From contig NZ_CP011456.1 of the NCBI RefSeq assembly GCF_001277295.1, positions 1,612,001-1,676,000 on the forward strand: a DNA stretch of 64,000 bases. The letters run 5' to 3'. This DNA comes from Anabaena sp. WA102. Its GTDB lineage: Bacteria; Cyanobacteriota; Cyanobacteriia; Cyanobacteriales; Nostocaceae. Position 1 is the stretch's first letter, and the number at the start of each line of letters is the position of its first letter. Both the position numbers and the translations under genes were made by a program. The notes beneath the pieces were generated by a model. That model saw only the letters and a program-made list of their open reading frames with translations. It ran no database searches and was not told the DNA's origin. This document shows, in pieces, positions 17,605 through 25,352 of this stretch.

Positions 17605-17795
17605 CCCATCTTCCGCACCCTAAACTGTCACACAACGAAAAATGGTCGTTGGGGGATTTGGGATTAGCGAACTGCTTGCAGCAGCGCTTCGCTATCGCCA
17701 CATAAAATTTCGACCTTTTTGTATAAAAATCATCCTTTAATATATTAAAAAGTCCGAAATTACCGATTGTGACACCGGGGGGTGCGGAATGTGGG
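17605..17795. mobile_element. 191-bp MITE with 28-bp terminal inverted repeats and 6-bp target duplication
   Basis: The left end reads CCCATCTTCCGCACCC...TGTCACA. The complement of the right end reads CCCACATTCCGCACCC...TGTCACA, giving about 28-bp inverted repeats with a few mismatches. The hexamer CTAAAA flanks it at 17599-17604 and 17796-17801. It carries no transposase. A 24-bp small repeat (17671-17694) is nested inside. Confidence 0.88.
17671..17694 (+). repeat. 24-bp small dispersed repeat, copy 1
   Basis: ACTGCTTGCAGCAGCGCTTC plus GCTA; one base different from the copy at 37638-37661. The first ten bases are self-complementary (CTGC-TT-GCAG). Confidence 0.8.
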
Positions 17796-18191
17796 CTAAA
17801 AGTAGATGAGGATTCAAAAATATCACAGCATTCTCTTAGAAGAGAATATGTGAAAACTATCAGTAATTATATTAATTGTAAGGATTTACAAGCAAATTAT
17901 GATTTTCTTTTTAATGAAAGTTTACTAGCTAGATATTTAGTAAATAGAAACGACATTTTAGAATGTAGTGCTAGAGAGTATTATAGCCAATACACTGATA
18001 AAGATTTTTTAAAAATCCGTGATAAATTAGAACAAATTAAAATACGATTAGAACAAGCGCAGAAAAGACACAAAGCGGGTAAAAGCAGTAAAAAATAATT
18101 AGTTATTTGGCGTTAGCCATAGGGTACAGGATGTAAATTCAAAGCCAGATAGCAAGCCAGTTTTACTCCTGACTTCTGCTATGTCTTTCAA

Positions 18192-18767
18192 CTAACGAAT
18201 TAAACCAGCCCGTTGAAAGATAGTATGAGGAGTGATTTCTAATCCTGGTAATATTTCATGACTAATCATTTGATTTTCTCGAAAAGTCACAGGCAGAGAA
18301 GATACTGTAAAGACAGTAATAGTTTGAGAGATTGTATCTACTATCCAAACTAATAGAATCCCCGCTTGTAGATAATAAGTAGCTTTATCAATCATGTCTC
18401 CAAAAGTTTGACCAGGAGAAATAATTTCGATGACTAATTCTGGGATAACAGGACAAGCCTCATCTTCAAGCCAGTCAGCAGCAAGACGGTGATAGGAAAC
18501 ATAAGTTAAATCAGGAACGGGTATCCAACTTGTTTGATTTTTGGTTAATTTGATTCCCCATTCCACAACAACACGACCTTGATCTTGCGCCCATGTAGAT
18601 AATAGTATAAATAATGCTCCTGTGGTTGAGCCATGAAAGAATTTAGGAGACATTTGCTCATTTTTATATTTAGGTACAGCTTCCCCGTCAACCAACTCAT
18701 AAGTAGTATCATTTTCGGGAAGTGCGAGAAATTCTTCGACAGTAAGCTGATTTTTTAGTTGAGTCAT
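18192..18767 (-). CDS. Uma2 family endonuclease-like protein (DUF820)
   Basis: 191 residues. It opens with the typical LTVEEFLALPENDTTYELVD / GEAVPKYKNEQMSPKFFHGS and continues with IKLTKNQTSWIPVPDLTYVS, CPVIPELVIEIISPGQTFGD and YLQAGILLVWIVDTISQTIT. The second acidic residue of the core is present (E in VIEIISP). It differs in subfamily from the copy at 12639, being closer to the EEFLALPE type. It is transcribed alone. Function of the family is unsettled. Confidence 0.9.
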   Translation of the reverse strand: MTQLKNQLTVEEFLALPENDTTYELVDGEAVPKYKNEQMSPKFFHGSTTGALFILLSTWAQDQGRVVVEWGIKLTKNQTSWIPVPDLTYVSYHRLAADWLEDEACPVIPELVIEIISPGQTFGDMIDKATYYLQAGILLVWIVDTISQTITVFTVSSLPVTFRENQMISHEILPGLEITPHTIFQRAGLIR

Positions 18768-18911
18768 AGTTAGTTTGTAGGGATTAATCTTCCCGCCTTT
18801 TATGATAACTAAATTTGGGGATTTTTAGGTGAGAATCGGGTTGGGGAAACCTGGGCGGGGAAGCCCCGCCCTGAATGATGCTGTATCAAGAAACTATCCT
18901 TGAGACATACA

Positions 18912-19310
18912 TTAAGCACCACGTCTTAGGGATGCTTCTACTTGCTTGAATTCAGCATCCAGACGTTTTTTCAGTTTTTCAGGAACGGGACGATTAGGAT
19001 AAGAACTGTAATGTCCTGCAAGGGAATTGAGGGCTGTTCGCATGGTGGTAAAAGAGTTAAGAGCCAAAACAGAAGTATTCCGTTGGTAGCGAGCCGAAAA
19101 GTCATTGATTTTTTGACGGGCTTCTGCTTCAAGTTCGGCTTTATTTGGGGAATCTTGAGGTAATTCTAGGGTTTGTCTCAACGTATTGACTACAGTTAAG
19201 GTATCTTGACGATAATCCCCGGTTAAACTATCTGGACTACCAGCACAGCCAACTAAACCGATAACTAAAACTAAAACTAGAGAAAGCAAACGCGACCAAT
19301 AGCTTTTCAT
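18912..19310 (-). CDS. psb27: Photosystem II assembly lipoprotein Psb27
   Basis: From ATG at 19310 the product has 132 residues: signal LLSLVLVLVIGLVGC with a lipobox (LVGC), then the four-helix Psb27 fold (GDYRQDTLTVVNTLRQTLEL, AEARQKINDFSARYQRN, FTTMRTALNSLAGHYSSYPN, KKRLDAEFKQVEASLRRG). Psb27 binds CP43 on the lumenal face of assembling photosystem II and holds off manganese-cluster formation until D1 is processed. The frame extends 13 codons upstream to 19349, but that extension is not part of the family signal peptide. It stands between an Uma2 gene and cofH. Confidence 0.93.
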   Translation of the reverse strand: MKSYWSRLLSLVLVLVIGLVGCAGSPDSLTGDYRQDTLTVVNTLRQTLELPQDSPNKAELEAEARQKINDFSARYQRNTSVLALNSFTTMRTALNSLAGHYSSYPNRPVPEKLKKRLDAEFKQVEASLRRGA

Positions 19311-19386
19311 AAGCATTAAGTAAAAAAGAACAAGTAAATCAAAATCCATCCTATCTTGAATCGGTATATGGGGAATAGGTCAGTTG

Positions 19387-19499
19387 TCTCGTTCCCATAC
19401 TCTGTATGGGAATAAATTCTATAAGGCTCTGCCTTTTCAATAATACTATGAGGCAGAGCCTCTATGATTGCATTCCCAGTCAGAGACTGGGAACGAGAT
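19387..19499. repeat. Family-G inverted-repeat element, copy 2
   Basis: A 113-bp copy with the same nested arms as the element at 11162. It abuts the stop codon of cofH. Confidence 0.88.
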
Positions 19500-19501
19500 A
19501 A

Positions 19502-20644
19502 TTACCCATTACCCATTAGCCGATATAAAGTATCCCGTTGTTGATAGGGTCTTTTCAAAGAAGTTATTGCATTTTGTAAAGTTTCTACTTCCATGCAAGT
19601 ACCACCCACAGCCCCAGCCATTGTGGTAATGTGTTCTTCCATTAATGTGCCACCTATATCATTACAACCCCAATTTAAGGCTGATGTAGCACCATCTAGT
19701 CCCAGCTTTACCCAGCTTGGTTGGTGATTGGGGATGTAATTTCCCAGATAAATTCTGGCTACAGCGGTTAGTAATAGGGAATCAGCGAGAACTGGTTGGT
19801 CTCTTCCTACCTTTTTGCGTAGGGATTTGGGGGCTTCTTGACCAACGAAGGGTAAGACAATAAATTCGGTAATTCTTGCAGGATAGCCTTTTTCTATGGC
19901 TGTTTGTTGGAGCGATCGCAATTTTTCTAAATGGACAATTTGCTGTTCTGGGGTTTCAATATGTCCAGACAATATGGTACTCGTAGTGGGTACACCTAAT
20001 TGATGGGCTGTACTGACAATTTCTAGCCAAGTGGCTGTATCAATTTTTTCTGGACACAGTACCCGTCTGACTTCATCATCTAGCACTTCTGCGGCTGTTC
20101 CGGGCATAGAACCGACACCAGCATCTCGCAAAGCCTTAATCACATCAGTATAAGAAATTCCATCTAATCTGGCGATAAATTGGACTTCTTGGGGCGAAAA
20201 AGCGTGTAAATGTAAGTGAGGAAATTCGTCCTTAATGGTTTTTACCAGTTTGAGATAATAGGGTAAAGACTTACCATTAATTTGCGCTTGTGGGTGTAAT
20301 CCCCCTTGCATACATATTTCCGTTGCTCCTCGACGCACTGCATCTGTAGCTTTTTCTAAAATCTGCGCCGAACTTAACCAATAAGCATCCGCATCACCAT
20401 CATCCCGGCGAAATGCACAAAAACTGCAATGTTGCTCACAAATGTTAGTAAAATTAATATTACGATTAATTATGTAAGTAACAGTATTACCAACTTGTTT
20501 CTGACGAAGTTGATTTGCTGTAGACTGAATTTGAGCGATCGCCTGTGGGTCAGTTTGTTTTAGTAAAAATACTCCATCATTAGGGGATATATTATCCTCT
20601 GCCAAAGCCGATTGCAGAATAGACTCAAAAGTTATAGTAGTCAC
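19502..20644 (-). CDS. cofH: FO synthase subunit 2, CofH (radical SAM)
   Basis: 380 residues. The radical-SAM cluster motif C-x3-C-x2-C is visible as [10 protein letters not shown], followed by [22 protein letters not shown] and the late [20 protein letters not shown]. CofH, with CofG, makes 7,8-didemethyl-8-hydroxy-5-deazariboflavin (FO) from tyrosine and a flavin precursor. Cyanobacteria use FO-type deazaflavin as antenna in DNA photolyase. cofG is not adjacent here. Length and motif order are complete, and the start fits the family ([20 protein letters not shown]). Confidence 0.93.
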   Translation of the reverse strand: MTTITFESILQSALAEDNISPNDGVFLLKQTDPQAIAQIQSTANQLRQKQVGNTVTYIINRNINFTNICEQHCSFCAFRRDDGDADAYWLSSAQILEKATDAVRRGATEICMQGGLHPQAQINGKSLPYYLKLVKTIKDEFPHLHLHAFSPQEVQFIARLDGISYTDVIKALRDAGVGSMPGTAAEVLDDEVRRVLCPEKIDTATWLEIVSTAHQLGVPTTSTILSGHIETPEQQIVHLEKLRSLQQTAIEKGYPARITEFIVLPFVGQEAPKSLRKKVGRDQPVLADSLLLTAVARIYLGNYIPNHQPSWVKLGLDGATSALNWGCNDIGGTLMEEHITTMAGAVGGTCMEVETLQNAITSLKRPYQQRDTLYRLMGNG

Positions 20645-20657
20645 AGGTGATTAAATA

Positions 20658-20773
20658 TAAGTAGGTTGGCGTTGAAAATTGTTGTTATGGCAAGGCAAGA
20701 GGCAAGAGTAAAGAAGTTTTCAGCGATTTTATGTTTCTTGACACAGTTTGGTTTTATTGTGTTCACCTACTTA
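20658..20773. mobile_element. MITE A, intact copy (TAAGTAGGT ends)
   Basis: 116 bp, beginning TAAGTAGGTTGGCGTTGAAA and ending GTTCACCTACTTA; the ends are inverted repeats of about 10 bp. This uninterrupted copy matches the two halves of the interrupted copies at 32668-32925 and 57344-57622. A short GGCAAGA tandem lies inside. Confidence 0.78.
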
Positions 20774-20884
20774 AACAACTCGTTTAATTTCATAATAAAT
20801 TGAAATTTGTAACTTTTAAATGTTATTTAACTGATAAACACCATTGTTCTAGAGAATCTTTGTTAAGAGATTATAAATCGAGAC

Positions 20885-21036
20885 TAAGTAGTGAGACAGA
20901 ATTAATTACACAATGTTATTGCGTAAGCACTGCGTGGCGTTAGCCATATGGAACGAAGTGAAATTAAGCAATCACAACCCTGGCGATTGCTTCCCTTCGC
21001 TCGCAATGACTGTAAATATTTTTGTCCAATTACTTA
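20885..21036. mobile_element. MITE B, copy 1 (TAAGTA...GACA ends)
   Basis: 152 bp. The left end TAAGTAGTGAGACAGAATTA and the complement of the right end TAAGTAATTGGACAAAAATA form imperfect inverted repeats. A second copy (32745-32895) sits inside a MITE A copy. The surrounding 580-bp gap between cofH and the membrane glycosyltransferase gene contains no other gene. Confidence 0.8.
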
Positions 21037-21223
21037 CACAGACGAAATTTTTCTCCGCTGGTTAATATTAAGGCGTATTGAGTTTTGTAAGCACAAAGCA
21101 CAGACTGCGCCAACAAAAATCAAATGGGAGTCTTATACAATTATAATCCATTAAGTTTTTTAAATACTTTTTTGACAACACAATTTTTGGTAAACTAGAA
21201 TCGGGGTTGTTAAGTAATATTGC

Positions 21224-22810
21224 TTATTTTTTGTATGTATAAAAAGTCCCATTTATACTTTTATAGCTGATAGTATAATGTTCATTGATAGCTTGTAGAA
21301 TATTTATTCTCAAGAGATCCAAAGATTTGAATTGAACAGATGAATGTTTACCGAATTTCTTTTCTAACCCATCAGTGATATATTTTACAAACATTATATG
21401 AATTTTCTGAATTGGTGATTTTTCAATATTTAAATTATTCTCATTTAACCCTAGATTCAAATAGTCATTATCCAGAAGAATTGTCCTAAAGTATCCTGTG
21501 TTTATTTTTTCTAAAAAGCTATTTTTATTATTTTTTCCAGTTGCTATCATTTGTCCTCCATTAAATGAATCATATTCAAAGGACTTGCCAGAAAGATAGC
21601 AGATGAAGATGCTATTATGTATACACAATACAGAACCATCTTGCTGTGCCAAAAAAGAGGCATCTACACGATTCATCTGTTCTTCTTTTGCCAGATCAGG
21701 TAAATGGATAATTTGGTGAATACTATCTATAATCATTATCCGTGTAGATATTAGGATACTCAAGCTAATAACTAGGGGGAAAATTTTTGCCAATTTACTT
21801 TTGGAATCTAGATAAGAAAGAATTACACCTAGCAATATAGAAAGACTAATAAATGTATCGAAATAGATATTAATATTAGTCCCTAACCCTCCAGAAAAAT
21901 ATATGCCTGTACTAATAGATATAACTAAATATAGAGCAGTAATTCTTAGTTTTAAATGTCTGGCAGCATAAGTTATACCGATAATTGCTAGAATAAACGG
22001 AATAAATAACTTGGTTAATAGCAAATCTACACTATTTACAATCTGTGGAATACTATATACACGGCTACCAGTAAGCATTACTTCATGAATAAAATTGCTA
22101 CCAGATATATTGATACTAATTAAAATAAAACCGCTTGTAATCAAGCCTAAGTAAATCAGCCATTTGAAAAAATCTGGACGTGAAATCAAAAAAAGTTCGA
22201 TAGTTATAGCCAATGGTAAGGCAATTAAATTGTGTTTTATAAAAATACCCACTGCCATTAGTGCTGCCACTATCAATAAATGATATTTTATTTTAATAGG
22301 TCGTAAATAAATTAATAACGCTAATATAATTGGTAAATGCCCTAATAGTTGAGGGTCATTCATGCCTATATAAACTTGAGCCATTGTCGTGAATAAACTT
22401 AGGCAAAATATTCCCGATAAAACGGCATAATGAAGGTTTTTAATTAAAATATTAACTATAAAAACTACCATTGTTATTATTAATAACAAAGATAATAACG
22501 ATAAATATCTTCCTGCCAAAATAGGATTATGGATTAATTTACTAAAACCGCTGACAATATAGAAAGAAAATGGAGGATAGTTAACTGGAGTCCATTGTTG
22601 TTGCAAGTTATAAAGTAATTCTCCTGAATTTACTCTAGTCAGATGGTATGCATTCCAAGCCTCATTATAATTTATAAAAATTCCTGAGAAACTTATGCGG
22701 TAAATAGGGTAAAAAATCAATAACAATGTTATTATTGATAGTAATCCAATACTTAACCAATAGTTAATTTGTGAAGCTAGAATTTTCTTTAAATATAAAT
22801 TCATATTCAA
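21224..22810 (-). CDS. Membrane glycosyltransferase-like protein (GT-C fold, probable)
   Basis: 528 residues with about ten hydrophobic segments in the first ~370 and a C-terminal soluble domain. After the first helix comes an exoplasmic loop with NYNEAWNAYHLTRV, comparable to the acidic catalytic loop of GT-C enzymes that use polyprenyl-phosphate sugars. The NYPPFSFYIVSGFSKLI segment is typical of the ArnT/PMT-like and DUF2029-like group. It would act at the plasma membrane on exopolysaccharide or cell-wall glycans. The DPM-synthase-like gene at 23613 could supply its polyprenol-linked sugar, though they are divergent and 800 bp apart. Confidence 0.65.
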   Translation of the reverse strand: MNMNLYLKKILASQINYWLSIGLLSIITLLLIFYPIYRISFSGIFINYNEAWNAYHLTRVNSGELLYNLQQQWTPVNYPPFSFYIVSGFSKLIHNPILAGRYLSLLSLLLIITMVVFIVNILIKNLHYAVLSGIFCLSLFTTMAQVYIGMNDPQLLGHLPIILALLIYLRPIKIKYHLLIVAALMAVGIFIKHNLIALPLAITIELFLISRPDFFKWLIYLGLITSGFILISINISGSNFIHEVMLTGSRVYSIPQIVNSVDLLLTKLFIPFILAIIGITYAARHLKLRITALYLVISISTGIYFSGGLGTNINIYFDTFISLSILLGVILSYLDSKSKLAKIFPLVISLSILISTRIMIIDSIHQIIHLPDLAKEEQMNRVDASFLAQQDGSVLCIHNSIFICYLSGKSFEYDSFNGGQMIATGKNNKNSFLEKINTGYFRTILLDNDYLNLGLNENNLNIEKSPIQKIHIMFVKYITDGLEKKFGKHSSVQFKSLDLLRINILQAINEHYTISYKSINGTFYTYKK

Positions 22811-23110
22811 ATAAAATTATTATAAATTTTTCAGAGAACTAGTTTTTGTGTGAACGTCAATAACATACCATTATATCTTTATCAAGATTATATGCAACAT
22901 AAATGTTTTCACATTGTAGTTATTCACTCCCCCCTCTAAAATTATCGAAACCCTTGACCTCTCGTTAAGGATAGGGGGGGAGTGTGAGAGTGTGAACAGT
23001 TATTTCACATTTTGATCTGGAATGACTTTATCTTTCACAAACCATGACTATTTTTATACTCAAGACGGTTGGGACATGGACTTTTGCCAAATGACAAAGA
23101 ACCCAAGTCA

Positions 23111-23455
23111 TCTCATTCCCAGTCTCTGGCTGGGAATAAATTCTAGAAGGCTCTGCCTTCAATAATATTAGAGGCAGAGCCTCATCAACTACATTCCTAG
23201 TCAGAGACTAGGAACGAGATGTGGTAGGGATTTGAGCTTAAGTTGACACCAATGAGCAGTCCCATTGGTGTCAACTTAACGTAAAACATCTATCCCGCAA
23301 AAAACTCAATTCATCTTCCAGTCTCTGACTGGAAATGCATTCTAGAAGGCTCTGCCTTCAATAATATTAGAGGCAGAGCCTCATCAACTGTATTCCTAGT
23401 CAGAGACTAGGAACAAGATGTGGTAGGGATTTGAGATTAAGTTGACACCATTAAG
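23111..23455. repeat. Tandem duplication (~200-bp period) containing two family-G elements
   Basis: Family-G copies at 23111-23220 and 23312-23419 are each followed by the same GTGGTAGGGATTTGAG and AAGTTGACACCA segments. This shows that a ~200-bp unit was duplicated in tandem, the second unit lacking the complete hairpin of the first. Confidence 0.85.
23238..23279. repeat. Perfect 17-bp-arm hairpin
   Basis: Arms TTAAGTTGACACCAATG (23238-23254) and CATTGGTGTCAACTTAA (23263-23279) with an 8-base loop. It lies between two family-G copies with no adjacent gene end, so a terminator role is not evident. Confidence 0.9.
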
Positions 23456-23612
23456 CTTTTGCTTTACCCCTTGTATCGTAATAAGGAGAGGGAAAAAGAA
23501 TAATATTTAATATTAAAATTTATCCATTGTTTCTATATGCCAAAAGTATTGTACTCTATGAAGAGTTAACCTTTATAGGCGATTTAGAAAGTTAAAATTT
23601 ACTACTGATTTT

Positions 23613-24848
23613 ATGACCATCAACTCATCTAATTCTTTATTAGCAGTTCCTATTGGTACATTGATGATTGCTGAATTTACACCCAAAGAAACAGCCGAAA
23701 ACAATGCCATTTTCCTATCTTTAGTAATTCCCACGTATCAAGAGCGTGACAATATCGAAAATGTAGTCAATATATTAAGTGGGTTATTGGATAAAGCTAT
23801 TCCTGGTAATTATGAACTCATTATAGTAGATGATGATAGCCCTGACCGAACTTGGGAAATAGCACAATCTCTGATTCCAGATTATCCCCAATTACGGGTC
23901 ATGCGTCGTCAAGAAGAGAGAGGACTTTCTTCAGCAGTAATACGTGGCTGGCAAGCGGCTAGAGGGCGTGTATTGGGCGTAATTGATGGCGATTTGCAGC
24001 ATCCTCCAGAAGTATTAACACAACTGTTGCAGAAAATAGAAGCGGGGGCTGATTTAGCATTAGCTAGTCGTCATATAGACGGTGGTGGTGTGAGTAGTTG
24101 GAGTGTAATTAGACGCTTTTTATCCCGTGGAGCGCAAGTGCTAGGATTGGTGATTTTACCGGGAGTTTTAGGTAGAGTTAGTGACCCAATGAGTGGTTAT
24201 TTCATAGTACGACGAAGTGCGATCGCTAATACCACACTTAATCCTATAGGGTATAAAATTCTTTTAGAAGTCATTGGTCGGGGACAGGTAGGAGAAATTG
24301 CTGAAGCCGGTTATGTATTCCGCGAACGCACAGAAGGAGAAAGCAAAGTGACGTGGAAACAATACGTAGACTATATTCAACACTTAATCAGATTACGGTT
24401 ATCTACTGGAAAAATAGGAAAAATTCGTCAAAAAGTTAACTTTCCTATGGGACGATTTCTCAGATTTGGTGCAGTAGGATTTAGTGGCGTATTTGTAGAT
24501 TTAACCATATTTCACATTATGCGTACCGTAATTAATTTGGGTTTAACTCGCAGTACAATCTTATCTGCCGAAGTAGCAATTCTCAATAATTTCCTCTGGA
24601 ATGATTTGTGGACATTTGGGGATATTTCCCGGAAACAGACAGGAAAGCGCCAGCGTTTCAAAAGATTCCTGAAATTCAATATGGTCTGTTTAGCAGGGAT
24701 AATCATCCAAACATTAGTAGTCAATTTCCTATTCAATAGCTTAGGTATGAACCAGTATATAGCTAAATTAATAGCGATCGCAGTAGCCACAATTTGGAAC
24801 TTCTGGGTTAACCTAAAACTAAGCTGGCGAGTCACAGAAGTCAAATAA
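23613..24848 (+). CDS. Polyprenyl-phosphate mannosyl/glucosyltransferase (DPM1-like GT2) fused to GtrA domain
   Basis: 411 residues. The GT2 domain (about 30-260) shows LVIPTYQERDNIENVV, IIVDDDSPDRTW, the DxD-type VIDGDLQHPPEVL and ALASRHIDGGGVSSWS. This is the dolichol-phosphate-mannose synthase branch that loads a sugar onto a polyprenyl phosphate. A GtrA-like domain of four helices (about 285-405, FLRFGAVGFSGVFVDLTIFH, LNNFLWNDLWTF) is fused at the C-terminus; it probably anchors or flips the lipid-linked sugar. Such fusions are common in bacteria. The likely role is donor supply for envelope glycosylation. Confidence 0.9.
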   Translation: MTINSSNSLLAVPIGTLMIAEFTPKETAENNAIFLSLVIPTYQERDNIENVVNILSGLLDKAIPGNYELIIVDDDSPDRTWEIAQSLIPDYPQLRVMRRQEERGLSSAVIRGWQAARGRVLGVIDGDLQHPPEVLTQLLQKIEAGADLALASRHIDGGGVSSWSVIRRFLSRGAQVLGLVILPGVLGRVSDPMSGYFIVRRSAIANTTLNPIGYKILLEVIGRGQVGEIAEAGYVFRERTEGESKVTWKQYVDYIQHLIRLRLSTGKIGKIRQKVNFPMGRFLRFGAVGFSGVFVDLTIFHIMRTVINLGLTRSTILSAEVAILNNFLWNDLWTFGDISRKQTGKRQRFKRFLKFNMVCLAGIIIQTLVVNFLFNSLGMNQYIAKLIAIAVATIWNFWVNLKLSWRVTEVK

Positions 24849-24854
24849 TTTTTG

Positions 24855-24920
24855 GGAGTCAGGAGTCAGGAGTCAGGAGAAAAAGAAGAAAAAGAAGAAA
24901 AAGAAGAAAAAGAAGAAAAG
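24855..24920. repeat. Tandem AGTCAGG and AAAAAGAAG repeats
   Basis: About three AGTCAGG heptamers (24857-24877) are followed by five purine-only AAAAAGAAG units (about 24879-24920), forming a pure A/G strand of about 40 bases. Confidence 0.88.
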
Positions 24921-24979
24921 ATTTTCTATTCTGAATCCTTGAAATCCATTCATCTGCGTTTATCCGCGTTCATCTGCGT

Positions 24980-25261
24980 TTAATTATGATTAGGTTTTTT
25001 CTTCTGATTGAACAAACCCGACATACTCATACCCGTCACCAATAAACCGATTAATCCGAAACCATTCAAAATCGGATAAATTCCCTGTAAATGAAAAATT
25101 TCCCCAGTATGAATTTTCAACATTAATCTAGAAGAAAGTCCAATATTCACAGACCATTCCCCAATAATAGTTGCTAACATTCCCGTTAAAACAGTTAATA
25201 AAAGTGGGACACAAACAATAATGCCAATAACACGATGATATTTACGAAATGCTTTTTTCAC
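24980..25261 (-). CDS. PepSY-associated membrane protein (short)
   Basis: I place the start at GTG 25261, because GGAGGG (25267-25272 on the minus strand) lies 5 bases upstream and homology begins there (KKAFRKYHRVIGIIVCVPLL). The longer frame to 25348 adds 29 residues translated from common dispersed repeats. The 93-residue product has two to three hydrophobic helices with KIHTGEIFHLQGIYPILNGF between. This resembles a single repeat of PepSY-TM iron-regulated membrane proteins, where HR/HTG motifs may bind haem or metal. The P-type ATPase gene ends 92 bp upstream on the same strand. Confidence 0.72.
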   Translation of the reverse strand: MKKAFRKYHRVIGIIVCVPLLLTVLTGMLATIIGEWSVNIGLSSRLMLKIHTGEIFHLQGIYPILNGFGLIGLLVTGMSMSGLFNQKKKPNHN

Positions 25262-25352
25262 AGTAACCCTCCAAAGATTTTTAAACGCAGATGAACGCAG
25301 ATAAACGCGGATGTTACCTTTGCGCCTTTGCGCCTTTGCGTGAGACATATTA

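Larger units (their letters stand above)
17440..18098 (+). pseudogene. Small ORF of unknown function split by a 191-bp MITE
   Basis: The 5' part (17440-17604, 55 codons: YLLQSQANEESAKIAQKYFP, WAIIMYFYAALHLINDYALE) runs into the MITE and terminates at 17667. The 3' part resumes at 17802 (VDEDSKISQHSLRREYVKTI ... AQKRHKAGKSSKK). Removing the element plus one copy of its 6-bp target duplication joins the halves in frame, giving a 153-residue, largely helical protein. The helical make-up and the HSLRREYVKTI segment suggest a HEPN-like fold, though not strongly. It overlaps the preceding gene and would form a bicistron with it. As it stands the product is truncated. Confidence 0.7.
22811..23612. 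other. Repeat-filled intergenic region
   Basis: No gene in about 800 bp. It contains a long-range inverted pair around 22926-22988 (CACTCCCCCCT / AGGGGGGAGTG), a tandem duplication of a family-G element (23111-23455), a perfect hairpin (23238-23279) and the upstream region of the glycosyltransferase gene. Confidence 0.6.

Noticed and set aside
20948..21154. 68-codon frame inside MITE B
   Set aside because: It reads through the repeat itself (ERSEIKQSQPWRLLPFARND) and recurs in the other copy; not a host gene.
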